Shown here piece by piece: positions 41,597 to 50,600 of a stretch of DNA of 64,000 nucleotides. Origin of the DNA: an uncultured Clostridia bacterium (lineage in GTDB: Bacteria > Bacillota > Clostridia > Christensenellales > Borkfalkiaceae); the NCBI GenBank assembly GCA_934271065.1, contig CAKQQQ010000002.1:310001-374000 (forward strand), read 5' to 3'. Position numbers and translations under genes: made by a program. The notes beneath the pieces were generated by a model. That model did not search any database. It had not been told where the DNA came from and saw only the letters and a program-made list of their open reading frames with translations. The first letter of the stretch is position 1. Every line of letters starts with the position of its first letter.

Positions 41597-42409
41597 TTAA
41601 GTTCGGGTTTTTTCGATATATCCGTACACGTCGGATTTTTTAAGACCGCGTTCTTTGGCGACCTTTTTAATCGCGTCCATTTTGCTAAGTCCGTCGGCGA
41701 TATACGCTTCGACCTGACTTTCTATCGGCAACGCGTTCAAAGGGTTTTCGCGCGGCTTGCCGCCTTCCACCACCACGACGTACTCGCCGCGCGGCTCTTC
41801 TTCGGCCGTGCCTTGCGACAATTTTATCCTTTCTGCTCGCTCGTGAATTTTGGTTATCTCTTTCACTACCGCCGCTTCGCGTTCGCCGAGAATTTCGTAA
41901 AGGCGGGCTATCGTCTTTTTCAGATCGTGCGGCGCGCTGTAAAAAATAAGCGTGGACGGCAGATTTTTATACGGTTCGAGCAGTTTTTCGGCTTCGGACT
42001 TCTTTTCGGGCAGAAAACCTATAAAGGAAAATCTGTCCGCGTCAAGCCCCGACAGAACGAGCGCGGACGTAAAAGCCGTCGCGCCCGGCACGACGGTATA
42101 TTTTATTCCGCGACGGGTAAGTTCCCTGCTCAGTTCGTTGCCCGGATCGGAAACGAGCGGCGTACCCGCGTCGGACACGACTGCCACGTTCAACCCTTCT
42201 TCCGCCATCGCGATAATCTTCTCGCATTCGGATTTTTCGTTGAATTTATGATACGCGATCAGCCGCTTTTTTATATCGTAGCGATTGAGCAGTTTTAAGG
42301 TCGTGCGCGTGTCTTCGCACGCAATCACGTCCGCCGCGTTAAGCGTTTCTATCGCCCTGTACGATATATCTTTAAGGTTGCCTATGGGCGTTGATACGAA
42401 ATACAGCAT
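41597..42409 (-). CDS. rsmI: 16S rRNA (cytidine1402-2'-O)-methyltransferase RsmI
   Basis: 270 residues, tetrapyrrole-methylase fold. STPIGNLKDISYRAIETL at the N-terminus, ACEDTRTTLKLL near 30, VSDAGTPLVSDPG near 80 and PGATAFTSALVLSG near 109 are the RsmI signatures. It methylates the 2'-OH of C1402 in the decoding centre of 16S rRNA. It follows the trmN6-like gene by 32 bp, closing the tmk-holB-ricT-trmN6-rsmI neighbourhood that is conserved across Firmicutes. Confidence 0.96.
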   Translation of the reverse strand: MLYFVSTPIGNLKDISYRAIETLNAADVIACEDTRTTLKLLNRYDIKKRLIAYHKFNEKSECEKIIAMAEEGLNVAVVSDAGTPLVSDPGNELSRELTRRGIKYTVVPGATAFTSALVLSGLDADRFSFIGFLPEKKSEAEKLLEPYKNLPSTLIFYSAPHDLKKTIARLYEILGEREAAVVKEITKIHERAERIKLSQGTAEEEPRGEYVVVVEGGKPRENPLNALPIESQVEAYIADGLSKMDAIKKVAKERGLKKSDVYGYIEKTRT

Positions 42410-42441
42410 CGCAATATTACTCCGTTTTTATTCTCGCTGCT

Positions 42442-43122
42442 TTATCTGATGACGGTTTTAAGCACGGAAAACCGTAACTTCTTACCCTTTACGCCTTCTA
42501 CTAAAAACAAATACGGCTCTTCGCCGTCGCGCGCCCTGACGAATTGCAGTCTGCGCGGCTCTATGCCCACCCTGCGCATTTCGGTAAACACGTCGGTAAA
42601 CCGCTCTATACGCTGACATACGCAAAATCTTCCGCCGTAGGCGAGCAGGCGTTTGGCGGCGTCGGCTATTTCGGGAAACGTGACGGATATTTCGTGTCTG
42701 GCGACCGCCGCGCTGTCGTTCGGGTTCACTTCGCCCGAACCGAGTTTTTTATACGGCGGGTTACACAAAACGAGCGTGTACCTGCCGTTTTCGTCTTTGT
42801 CGAGCAACTGCAAAGGAAGGTTTTTAACGATAAAAATATCCTGCAACCCGTTATACTCCGCGCTGCGGCGGCAAATATCGGCAAGCCCCGACTGAATTTC
42901 GACTTCGGTTACGCTTTTTACGTCGCGATGAAGCGCGTAATAATGCAGACCGACTATGCCCGAACCCGCGCATAAATCGATAACCGCGTCGCCCTTTTTA
43001 TGCGACGCGAATTTAGAAAGAAGGACGGCGTCGCTCGAAAAGCGGTACAAATCCTTTCTCTGTATTATTTTAAGCCCGTCGATTAAAAGGTCTTCGAGCG
43101 TTTCGTTTTCTCTGATTTCCAT
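42442..43122 (-). CDS. TrmN6-like tRNA1(Val) adenine-N6 methyltransferase
   Basis: 226 residues, class I SAM-dependent methyltransferase. Motif I is VIDLCAGSGIVGL near residue 48, and NPPY near 120 is the catalytic motif of N6-adenine enzymes. The N-terminal FSSDAVLLSKF fits TrmN6/YfiC and its Bacillus relative YabB. The likely target is A37 of tRNA-Val, by family; substrate is not shown by sequence. Its position between ricT and rsmI is the usual one, except that a ferredoxin gene intervenes on the upstream side. Confidence 0.85.
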   Translation of the reverse strand: MEIRENETLEDLLIDGLKIIQRKDLYRFSSDAVLLSKFASHKKGDAVIDLCAGSGIVGLHYYALHRDVKSVTEVEIQSGLADICRRSAEYNGLQDIFIVKNLPLQLLDKDENGRYTLVLCNPPYKKLGSGEVNPNDSAAVARHEISVTFPEIADAAKRLLAYGGRFCVCQRIERFTDVFTEMRRVGIEPRRLQFVRARDGEEPYLFLVEGVKGKKLRFSVLKTVIR

Positions 43123-43184
43123 ATTCGTGTTTTACGCCGCCTGCCGTTTACGACGTTCGCGCCGACGTTACGACGCGCAGAAAA

Positions 43185-43217
43185 AAGGTTGCCGCACGCG
43201 TACCGTACCGCAACCTT
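43185..43217 (-). terminator. Rho-independent terminator of the ferredoxin gene
   Basis: Stem AAGGTTGC/GCAACCTT with an inner GC-rich part, followed by TTTTTTC on the minus strand, 16 nt after the ferredoxin stop codon. Confidence 0.75.
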
Positions 43218-43232
43218 CTTCGCCGTTCCTGA

Positions 43233-43406
43233 TTAGTCTGCCTCAACGGGCGCGCCTACGGGGCAGGTTTCAGCGCACGCGCCGCAACCGATGCAGGTGT
43301 CTGCGTCGATAACGTACTGCGTGTCGCCCTGCGATATCGCGGCGACGGGGCAGTTTTCGGCGCAAGCTCCGCAAGAGATGCAAGCGTCGGTAATTTTATA
43401 TGCCAT
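43233..43406 (-). CDS. 2[4Fe-4S] ferredoxin
   Basis: 57 residues, clostridial type. Two cluster motifs: CISCGACAENCP (residues 9-20) and CIGCGACAETCP (38-49), with the internal two-fold symmetry of the family. GGAGG lies 9 nt before the ATG. It should be the low-potential electron carrier of the cell, able to exchange electrons with the HydABC hydrogenase encoded 3 kb downstream. It has its own promoter and terminator, so it is monocistronic, and it interrupts the otherwise conserved ricT-trmN6 neighbourhood. Confidence 0.95.
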   Translation of the reverse strand: MAYKITDACISCGACAENCPVAAISQGDTQYVIDADTCIGCGACAETCPVGAPVEAD

Positions 43407-43475
43407 TGTCGTTTACCTCCGTTTATTTATCTCCGACGGTCGTAGCGTGTTTCACGACGCTGCGTCGTCGGGTTT

Positions 43476-43504
43476 ATTATAGCACAGTAAATTGATTTTG
43501 TACA
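43476..43504 (-). promoter_or_regulatory. Ferredoxin promoter
   Basis: Minus strand TGTACA (43504-43499), 17 bp, TATAAT (43481-43476), with TG at the extended -10 position (TGcTATAAT). The leader is about 68 nt. Confidence 0.65.
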
Positions 43505-43518
43505 GGCTTTTTCGGAAT

Positions 43519-44397
43519 TTAATCGAGAATTTCTTTCAACGCCTTTTCTTCGGCGGAATTTTCTTTTACTTCTTCGATTTTATTCGGGCGTTTTACCTTT
43601 ATTTCGGAAAGTTTGTAGTCCTTATACGCGAAACCGCCGTCCTGCGTCTGGCGTTTGGTCGTTACCACGAGCGTAAGCATATTGTTCGTGACGACCGTCG
43701 CCTTTCCGTCGGGAGTATCGACTTCGCTGCCGATTTTGGGCATTTTTTTATACGTTTCGCTGTAATGCTCGTTCTCGTATTCGAGACAGCACATAAGCCT
43801 GCCGCACAGCCCGCTTATCTTTGCGGGGTTGAGCGATAAGCCCTGCGTTTTAGCCATTTTTATGGTAACCTTTCTGAAATCGGGCAGACAGGACGCGCAA
43901 CATACCACTCTGCCGCACGGCGCGATGCCGCCGAGCAGACGCGTCTCGTCGCGGATACCCACCTGACGAAGTTCTATACGGTTACGGAACGTCGACGCAA
44001 GGTCTTTTACGAGTTCGCGGAAGTCGACTCTGTTCGCCGCGGTAAAGTAGAATACGATTTTGGAGTTGTCGAAAGCGTACTCCGCGTCGATTATCTTCAT
44101 TTTAAGCCCGCGCGCTTTCGCCTTTTCGTCGGCGGTTTTTATCGAGTCTCTCGCCCGCTCTTCGTCGCGTTCGATTTTGCTTAAATCCGCTTTCGTCGCC
44201 AGCCTTAAAAGCGGTTTGAGCGGCTGCACGACTTCGGAGTCCGGCACGTCTTTGACTTCGAGTACGACTTCGCCGTATTCCGAGCCGCGCGTGGTCTCCA
44301 CTATCGCGATCGAACCCTTTTTCGGGTTAAGCCCGACCGGGTCGAAATAATATACCTTTGCGGTACGCTTGAATTTTATGCCTACGATTTTTGCCAT
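43519..44397 (-). CDS. ricT: PSP1-domain protein RicT (YaaT)
   Basis: 292 residues. The conserved PSP1 core includes RGSEYGEVV near 40, FYFTAANRVDFRELVKDLA near 118 and two Cys-rich stretches, CGRVVCCASCLPDF near 160 and GLCGRLMCCLEYENEHY near 195. In Bacillus RicT joins RicA and RicF in an Fe-S-containing complex that acts on RNase Y and tRNA modification. The C-terminal ~30 residues are charged and divergent. Its start overlaps holB by 16 bp with GGGAG upstream. Confidence 0.92.
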   Translation of the reverse strand: MAKIVGIKFKRTAKVYYFDPVGLNPKKGSIAIVETTRGSEYGEVVLEVKDVPDSEVVQPLKPLLRLATKADLSKIERDEERARDSIKTADEKAKARGLKMKIIDAEYAFDNSKIVFYFTAANRVDFRELVKDLASTFRNRIELRQVGIRDETRLLGGIAPCGRVVCCASCLPDFRKVTIKMAKTQGLSLNPAKISGLCGRLMCCLEYENEHYSETYKKMPKIGSEVDTPDGKATVVTNNMLTLVVTTKRQTQDGGFAYKDYKLSEIKVKRPNKIEEVKENSAEEKALKEILD

Positions 44398-45311
44398 CTG
44401 TGTTTCTCCCTGACGACGCCGAGCAGTACGCCGTCTACGATCATCGTCGCGTTCGCGCTGAAATTTACCGCCTTTTCTTTATCGACGAGCATATCGGAAA
44501 TCGCCGCAAGCGCGCCGACCGTAAACCCGTCGGGATCGCTCGCTCCGTTCGCCGCCGCTTTAAGTCTCGATTCGGTTTCGGTTATCATAGCCGAAAGAAA
44601 TTCTTTTACGTCGGTTTTGTTCGCTCTCTTGACGAATTTTATAACGTCCTTCGACGAACGCATACCCGAAAATATCTCTTTGACGAACCCCGAAAGTTCG
44701 TCGCCGTTTTTCGATTCGTAAAGTTTCAGCGCAAGCCCCGCGCTGCCGTTGGACGAGCGTATAGCCTTTTCGAGCCTGTCTGCGTCCGGACACGACGGGG
44801 ATAATACTTCGCGCTGCGCCGCCGCCGAAAGTGGCGGAATATCTATGGTTTTTACCCTTGACAACACCGTTGGCAAAAGTCCGCTGCGGTTGGTCGCGGA
44901 TAAAAGTATGCAGACGTTAGACGGCGGCTCTTCGAGCGTTTTCAGAAGTTTGTTCTGCGCCGCCGCGGTCATATTCTCCGCGCCGCGTATAACGAACAGC
45001 CGCGTCTTGTTTTCAAGGGGCTTTATATACGTTTTGGATACGAGATCGTCTACGTCCGCCGTTAAAACCCTTTCGCCGTTAAGCGGATAAAAAGTACAGT
45101 CCGCATAAGCGTTCTTATCGATTAATCGCTCTATACGCGCGTCTCCGTCGTCGCCCTGACGCTCGATCGTCTTCGCGAGTTCGTTAAGATACGGCTTTAT
45201 CGCGTATTTATCGGCGCACAACACGAGATAGGCGTGAGAAAGCGTTCCGCGCTTCTTCTCGCCCGAAATTATCTTATACGCGTTGGTGGTTTTAACGAGA
45301 CTTTCGTACAT
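44382..45311 (-). CDS. holB: DNA polymerase III delta-prime subunit
   Basis: 309 residues, AAA+ clamp-loader fold. SHAYLV replaces the P-loop, as usual for the non-ATPase delta-prime subunit. RLFVIRGAENMTAAAQNKLLKTLEEPPSNVCILLSATNRSGLLPTVLSR carries the Sensor/SRC motif region (LEEPP and TVLSR). It loads the sliding clamp together with HolA and DnaX. It lies 3 bp after tmk and overlaps ricT, the standard Firmicutes order. Confidence 0.9.
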   Translation of the reverse strand: MYESLVKTTNAYKIISGEKKRGTLSHAYLVLCADKYAIKPYLNELAKTIERQGDDGDARIERLIDKNAYADCTFYPLNGERVLTADVDDLVSKTYIKPLENKTRLFVIRGAENMTAAAQNKLLKTLEEPPSNVCILLSATNRSGLLPTVLSRVKTIDIPPLSAAAQREVLSPSCPDADRLEKAIRSSNGSAGLALKLYESKNGDELSGFVKEIFSGMRSSKDVIKFVKRANKTDVKEFLSAMITETESRLKAAANGASDPDGFTVGALAAISDMLVDKEKAVNFSANATMIVDGVLLGVVREKHRWQKS

Positions 45312-45314
45312 AGT

Positions 45315-45950
45315 TTACGGTTTGATTACTCCCTTTTCGCCGAGTACCTTAATCACTTCCGCGAAGACGTTTTCGACCGTGTCGTCGGCGTTTATCCTGA
45401 CGAACGAGTCGGGATATTTTTCGGCTAAACGCAAATACCCTTCGTATACGCGTTTATGAAATTCCGCCCCGCTCTGTTCGAGTCTGTCGTCCGCGTCCGC
45501 GCCGCCTTTTCTCGCAAAAGCCCGTTCGGGCGGTAGGTCGAGAAACAGCGTAACGTCGGGCATACAGTTTTTAAGGGCGTACGAGTTGACTTCTTCCACG
45601 AAGTCTTTAAGCCCGCGCGCGTAGCCCTGATACGCGAGCGACGAATGAACGTAACGGTCGCATACCACGATTTTTCCGTCCGCGACGGCGGGTAAAATCT
45701 TTTCTTTGATATGTTGCACTCTCGACGCGGCGAACAATAACGCTTCGGTCTCGTCGAACATTTCGACGTTCTTTCCGCCGAGCAGTATTTTACGAATCTG
45801 CTCCGAAATAGGCGTTCCGCCGGGTTCGCGCGTCATAACGAAATCATAACCGCGCTCGGTTAAATATTTTTCAAGCAGTTTCAACTGCGTCGATTTGCCC
45901 GATCCTTCGCCGCCTTCGAGCGTGACGAAATATCCTTTCTTCTTTTCCAT
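45315..45950 (-). CDS. tmk: Thymidylate kinase
   Basis: 211 residues. P-loop LEGGEGSGKSTQ at residues 11-22, the TMP-binding REPGGTPISEQIR near 41, DRYVHSSLAYQG near 95 and the LID region FARKGGADADDRLE near 140. It phosphorylates dTMP to dTDP. It heads the tmk-holB-ricT run and begins 19 bp after an orphan anchored-protein gene. Confidence 0.95.
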   Translation of the reverse strand: MEKKKGYFVTLEGGEGSGKSTQLKLLEKYLTERGYDFVMTREPGGTPISEQIRKILLGGKNVEMFDETEALLFAASRVQHIKEKILPAVADGKIVVCDRYVHSSLAYQGYARGLKDFVEEVNSYALKNCMPDVTLFLDLPPERAFARKGGADADDRLEQSGAEFHKRVYEGYLRLAEKYPDSFVRINADDTVENVFAEVIKVLGEKGVIKP

Positions 45951-45969
45951 CGCTTTGATTACCGAGTGT

Positions 45970-47019
45970 TTAATAGTTGCTGAAATTCCTTACGATATAA
46001 TCGAGAAAAGTCAACGCTTCGTATTGCAGATCCCTTTGCACCGACACGTAGTCGGAAACGCATAGCGTAAGCCCTTCCGTCTGCGGATTGCCTTTTTCGT
46101 CGGGATAAGACCAGCGGTCGTTTACCTTTTGCTTCGTAGCGTCGTCTTCGGCGACGTTCTTGTTCAAAGCCGTAAGGTCCACGCCGTAAGCGCGCTTTTC
46201 TTTACGGACTTCTTTACCGTTCTCGTAAACGGGTTTCATATAGTACCGCAAAAAGTCGTTGCCGCCGTCTTTCGCCGCAGCCACGGCGGCGTTGAAATGC
46301 AGATAGGCTTCAAGCAGTTTCTTTATCCGCGCCTGCTCGTTTTTAACGCCCTGCTTTATATCGTTTTCCGTCCTATACGTCTTTTTATAGTTACGGGATT
46401 CCTTTGCTCTGACCGCTCTGAAATACCTTTCGATTTTCGCGTCGTCCACCGTCGGTTCGGCTAAGGTAAAGTCTGCTCCGAATTTTTCGAGATAGGCTTT
46501 CGCGCCCGCCGTAAGGTCTTCTATCGTCTGCAAATATCGCCCCGATAAAATCCCTTCTATGTCCGACTTCTTCTCGGTATTCTCCGTAGTCTCGTCTTTC
46601 CCGTCGGTCTTCTCGCCGCCTTCGGCAGTCCCGCTCCCGGTCTCTTCGCCCACGACTTTATTCGTCTTGCCCGCGTAAAGCAATATCACATCGGCTTCGT
46701 GAGTGGTAGAACGAAGGTTTAACATATACTGCGCGCTGTAATTGCCCGCCGCCGTTATCGAATTGACGGACGTGGTAAGCACGTCGTACGAAAGATCGCC
46801 CTTTTTCTTCATATCGCCGAGCATAGCGTAATCGTCGCCAACGGAGTTTACGTCTCCGTACAGGGCGAAATAGAATTGCTGACCGTCGGTCGCGCGCGTG
46901 GCGCAGGTGGTAAACAACAACACCCACGCGAACACCAACGCCAGAGAAAACGCCACGGCTTTTATCCAGTCGTATGCGATAAGATTAAACAGTCTTTTTT
47001 TGGTTATTTTTAAGTCCAT
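45970..47019 (-). CDS. Membrane-anchored extracytoplasmic protein of unknown function
   Basis: 349 residues. One N-terminal membrane segment (WIKAVAFSLALVFAWVLLFTTC, ~18-39) acts as uncleaved anchor or signal; the rest is predicted outside. The middle (~125-155) is a low-complexity Gly/Glu/Thr/Lys linker; the C-terminal half is helical and charged and ends LTFLDYIVRNFSNY. The N-terminus looks like the ABC-2-permease-associated extracytoplasmic proteins of some Clostridia, but I cannot assign a family. It lies between greA and tmk and probably shares a transcript with tmk. AGG 4 nt before the ATG is a poor ribosome site. Confidence 0.65.
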   Translation of the reverse strand: MDLKITKKRLFNLIAYDWIKAVAFSLALVFAWVLLFTTCATRATDGQQFYFALYGDVNSVGDDYAMLGDMKKKGDLSYDVLTTSVNSITAAGNYSAQYMLNLRSTTHEADVILLYAGKTNKVVGEETGSGTAEGGEKTDGKDETTENTEKKSDIEGILSGRYLQTIEDLTAGAKAYLEKFGADFTLAEPTVDDAKIERYFRAVRAKESRNYKKTYRTENDIKQGVKNEQARIKKLLEAYLHFNAAVAAAKDGGNDFLRYYMKPVYENGKEVRKEKRAYGVDLTALNKNVAEDDATKQKVNDRWSYPDEKGNPQTEGLTLCVSDYVSVQRDLQYEALTFLDYIVRNFSNY

Positions 47020-47035
47020 ACGCCTATATACGCGA

Positions 47036-47058
47036 AAAGAGGCTTAAAGCCCCTTTTC
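47036..47058 (-). terminator. Rho-independent terminator of greA
   Basis: Minus-strand stem AAAAGGGGC/GCCTCTTTT (one G-T pair) with a TTTAA loop, directly after the greA stop codon. The next gene begins 17 nt further on, so termination may be partial. Confidence 0.55.
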
Positions 47059-47061
47059 AGA

Positions 47062-47535
47062 TCACGCTCTTTTAATAGCGAGTATTTTTACGGGGTACGC
47101 GCAGCCTGGCGCGTTTACGGTAACGACGTCGCCGACCTTTCCGCCGATAAGGGCTTGTCCGAGCGGGGATTCGTTGGATATTTTATTTTTATATACGTCC
47201 GCTTCGGTAGTGCCTACGAGTTCGTATTCGACTTCCTGCGGATCGCCGTCTTCGTCGAATACAACGACTTTCATTCCGACGGATACCACGTCTTTTTTGC
47301 CCGCCTTGATAATCTCGGCGACTTTGAGTTTCGCTTCGATTTCGACTATCTCGCCTTCGATACGCGCCTGTTCGTTTTTAGCCGCGTCGTATTCGGCGTT
47401 CTCGGATAAGTCGCCGAAATCTCTCGCGATCTTGATACGCTCGGTTATTTCGGGGCGTTTTACGAATTTAAGTTCTTCGAGTCTTTTTTCAAGTTGCAGT
47501 TTGCCTTCTTCTGTAAGAATTACTTTTTCACTCAT
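47062..47535 (-). CDS. greA: Transcription elongation factor GreA
   Basis: 157 residues, standard length. The N-terminal antiparallel coiled coil contains LTEEGKLQLEKRLEEL and the tip ARDFGDLSENAEYDAAKNEQ, with the acidic residues that enter the polymerase secondary channel. The C-terminal FKBP-like domain has SPLGQALIGGKVGDVVTVNAP. It rescues backtracked RNA polymerase. AGGGAAG is the ribosome site. Confidence 0.96.
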   Translation of the reverse strand: MSEKVILTEEGKLQLEKRLEELKFVKRPEITERIKIARDFGDLSENAEYDAAKNEQARIEGEIVEIEAKLKVAEIIKAGKKDVVSVGMKVVVFDEDGDPQEVEYELVGTTEADVYKNKISNESPLGQALIGGKVGDVVTVNAPGCAYPVKILAIKRA

Positions 47536-47560
47536 AATTTATGCTTCCCTTTTCATTCAA

Positions 47561-47594
47561 ACGCAGAAAAGACGAGTACGCGCCTTTTCTGCGT
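47561..47594 (-). terminator. Hairpin after the 1274-residue protein gene
   Basis: 11-bp stem ACGCAGAAAAG/CTTTTCTGCGT with a 12-nt loop, 24 nt after the stop codon. The T-run is short (GTTTG). Confidence 0.5.
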
Positions 47595-47617
47595 CGAATA
47601 ATTATTATTTCGTTTAA

Positions 47618-50600
47618 TTACGCCTTTAATACGTACGCGTAACCGTCGTCGTCTCCGCCTTCGACGAAGCCCGTCATTGCCGGATAACGGATAAGCCCGT
47701 TCTCTCTCATCATCGCTTCGATATAACTCATAGCGCGTTTGCAATCGCTGAGCGTGGATACGACCACGAGCGACGTATAACCCTGTTCTTCCATAAACGG
47801 CTCGGCTTTTTTGAGACCGGGAAGACTAAGGTTAAGATATACGAGAACGTTCTTGCCGTCTTTGAACATCTTGACCAGCGGTTTGTCTTCGCCTTCGTAA
47901 CCTTCTACGTCGGCGAACGAGCCGGAGTAGGCGCGGAGCATCGAATAATACTCGTCTACGGTGTTGGCGACTTTTTCGTACTCTACGGCGTATTCGTAAC
48001 CTTCCGCTCTTTCCTTCGCGGTAGACGCGTAGATTACCTGCGGCACGGATTTCATAAGCCCGTTCGCGCTCATCGCTTCTTCGATGAGTTCTACCGCTTC
48101 GTCCACGTCGGTTTCGGATGCCGCTTCGTAAAGCGACGGTAAGTCTTTGCCGCGTAATACGTTATAGCCCTTTTCTTCAAGGTCTTCGAACGGAACGTTG
48201 AGTTCGAGATCAACTTTTCCGTCTCTTTCGGTAAGTTTGAGAACGGTTACCGACTTGGATACGCCGAAAGTCAGATCGTCGCATCTCGTGTAAGACGCCG
48301 TTTCGGCTTTGAGCCTGTCGAATATCTTTGCGGCGGTCTCGTCTTCGACGGGAGTTTCCGCGACTTCTTCGGCTATCGGCTCTTCGGGAAGGGGCGCGGG
48401 TTCGGTCTTGGAGGCGAAGTCCGCTTCGAATCTCGCGACCTTTTCTTCCGCGGCGGCAAGCCTTTCGAGCAACGACGCGTCTACGAACGCGTTTCTCGTA
48501 CCGGCGTTGGCGATTTCGGATTCCTTGTTCTTCTTGTCGATAATCTCTTTGACGCGAGTTTCGACGAGCGCGTTTATTCTCGCTTCTTCTTCGGCTTTAC
48601 GCTTCATCTCTTCTTCGATCTCGCGTTTGGCTTCGGCTTTGGCTTCTTCCCTTATCTTACGGAGTTCTTCTTCGTAGTTGATTACGGGCTGAGCAACCGC
48701 CGCGCCGCTTGCAAGCGCGTAAGAAAGGTTGGCGTTATCGGATTTGAGCGAGTCTGCCACTTCGCCGTAGCATTTGCTTCTCTCGTCCGCTCTCGCTTTC
48801 GCGATTATCTCGTCGCGTTCGCGGAGCGCGGAGTCGAGCGCGGCTCTCGCTTCGTCCGCTTCTTTCTCGGCTTTAAGTCTCGCTTCGTCGCTGTTCTTGG
48901 ACGCGCCTATTTCTTTTATCGACTGCAATTTGACTTCTTCGGTCTTTCTCTCTTCTTCGGCTTTCTTAGCCATATACGAGAGTTTTTCCGCTTCTATCTT
49001 CTCTATCTGCGGATCTTTCTGCAAAGACTGGAAGTATTGCGCGTCTGCGGAAGACACCGCGGGATCGATCGCCGCTTTGGCTTTCGCGTATTGTTCGTTG
49101 AGTTTTTCGTATTCCGCAACCTTCATCCACTTCGCGTAAACGTTGGTGGTACGCTTTTTGGTGATTTCGGTAGACGCGAAACGAGTCTTGCCCTTCTTAT
49201 CGGCGAACCAGCCCATAAAGACGTAACCCTTACGCGTAGGATCTTTGGGATAATTGAATTTCGCGCCGTATTTGGCTTTTACGGTAGAATTATACTTACC
49301 GCCGCGCGCGTAAAACACCACTTTGTATTTCTTGTTCTTTACGCATTTTACGACTATAAGAATTATAAGCGTAAGCAGAAGCAAGCCGATTACGCCTATG
49401 GCTGCCCATACCGCCCAATCCCATTTCTTGTCTTTGGTCAACCACTCGAAGACGAGTAATTTACTTACGTCGTTCACCTTGAATTGCATAGTTTTGCCTT
49501 CCCGTTCAATATTTGACATTACGTGAGTTATCGTCGTATGCTCGTACCCTATAACCGAGAAATCCGCCGCTTGCTTGTCGGTAATTCCGTCGTCGTCGAA
49601 CACGATTTTAACGAGATAATAACTCTGCGTTCCATCCACGTTTCTTAAATCGGTTTTGACCAACCCGCGCCCGTTTGCGTCGGGTTCGTAAATAGTCAGC
49701 GTGATATGCTTCCAGAGCGACATACCTTTGACGGCTTCGACTTCGTCGTCCGAAATCAATCTCGCGTTGTTCTTGTTTTTATCGACTCTTGCGTATAAGT
49801 CGGGGTTTTTAAGGGCTTTTTGGATATTACGCTCGACCGACGGGTTCGCGCCTTCCCTTACCTTTATTTTCGCGTCCGCGTCGAACAGCGGCGTCTCCAC
49901 GAACTTCCCGCCCGATTTTTCGTAATACGTTATCGTTACGACGTATTTCTGCTTATCGCTCTTTACCGACGACACCGACGGAACGAGATACTTTTCTTTC
50001 GCCGCGACGGAACTCTCTCCGCCGTAAACGAGCGCGCCCGCAATTTCGTACGAATCGTCGAAAGCGTCGATTATGCCCGCGCCGTCGCTTACGGTCTTGC
50101 CCGCGTACGAATACGGCGCGGCAAGCGTCGCTTTTTCGTTAAGCTTATCGATAAGCCCGTAGGCAAGCGATTTGTTTTTGGCGACCACGCTTTCGCCGCT
50201 CTGCCCGTATAACGCCGTTCTCGACAGATATACGTCTTTCACGCCTTCGCGCGTTATCGCCTTGTAGATTCTTATAAGCGAGCCGATTATGCGGTAATCG
50301 TCAGTCTGATAATCGGTTTTGCCCGACGGCGACCAGCCGCGTTTAAGGTCGACCGTTATCGTCTTCGTCACGTTCTCTTTCGTATTCTCGTCGTAAGTAA
50401 CGGATTCGAGCGTTACCGACGGAAGCGCGAAAAACTCGTCGAGCGAAGCCTTTATCGCGGAAAGTTCGTCTTTAAGATATTCGATTTTGGTTTTTCCGCT
50501 CGGCGGAGCGGCGGTCTCGTCAAACGTGGCGGCGGTTTCGTACGCCCGCGTAACGACCGTTTTAAGCGACGTGAATTTCGCGTCGTAGGCTTTTTTGACG

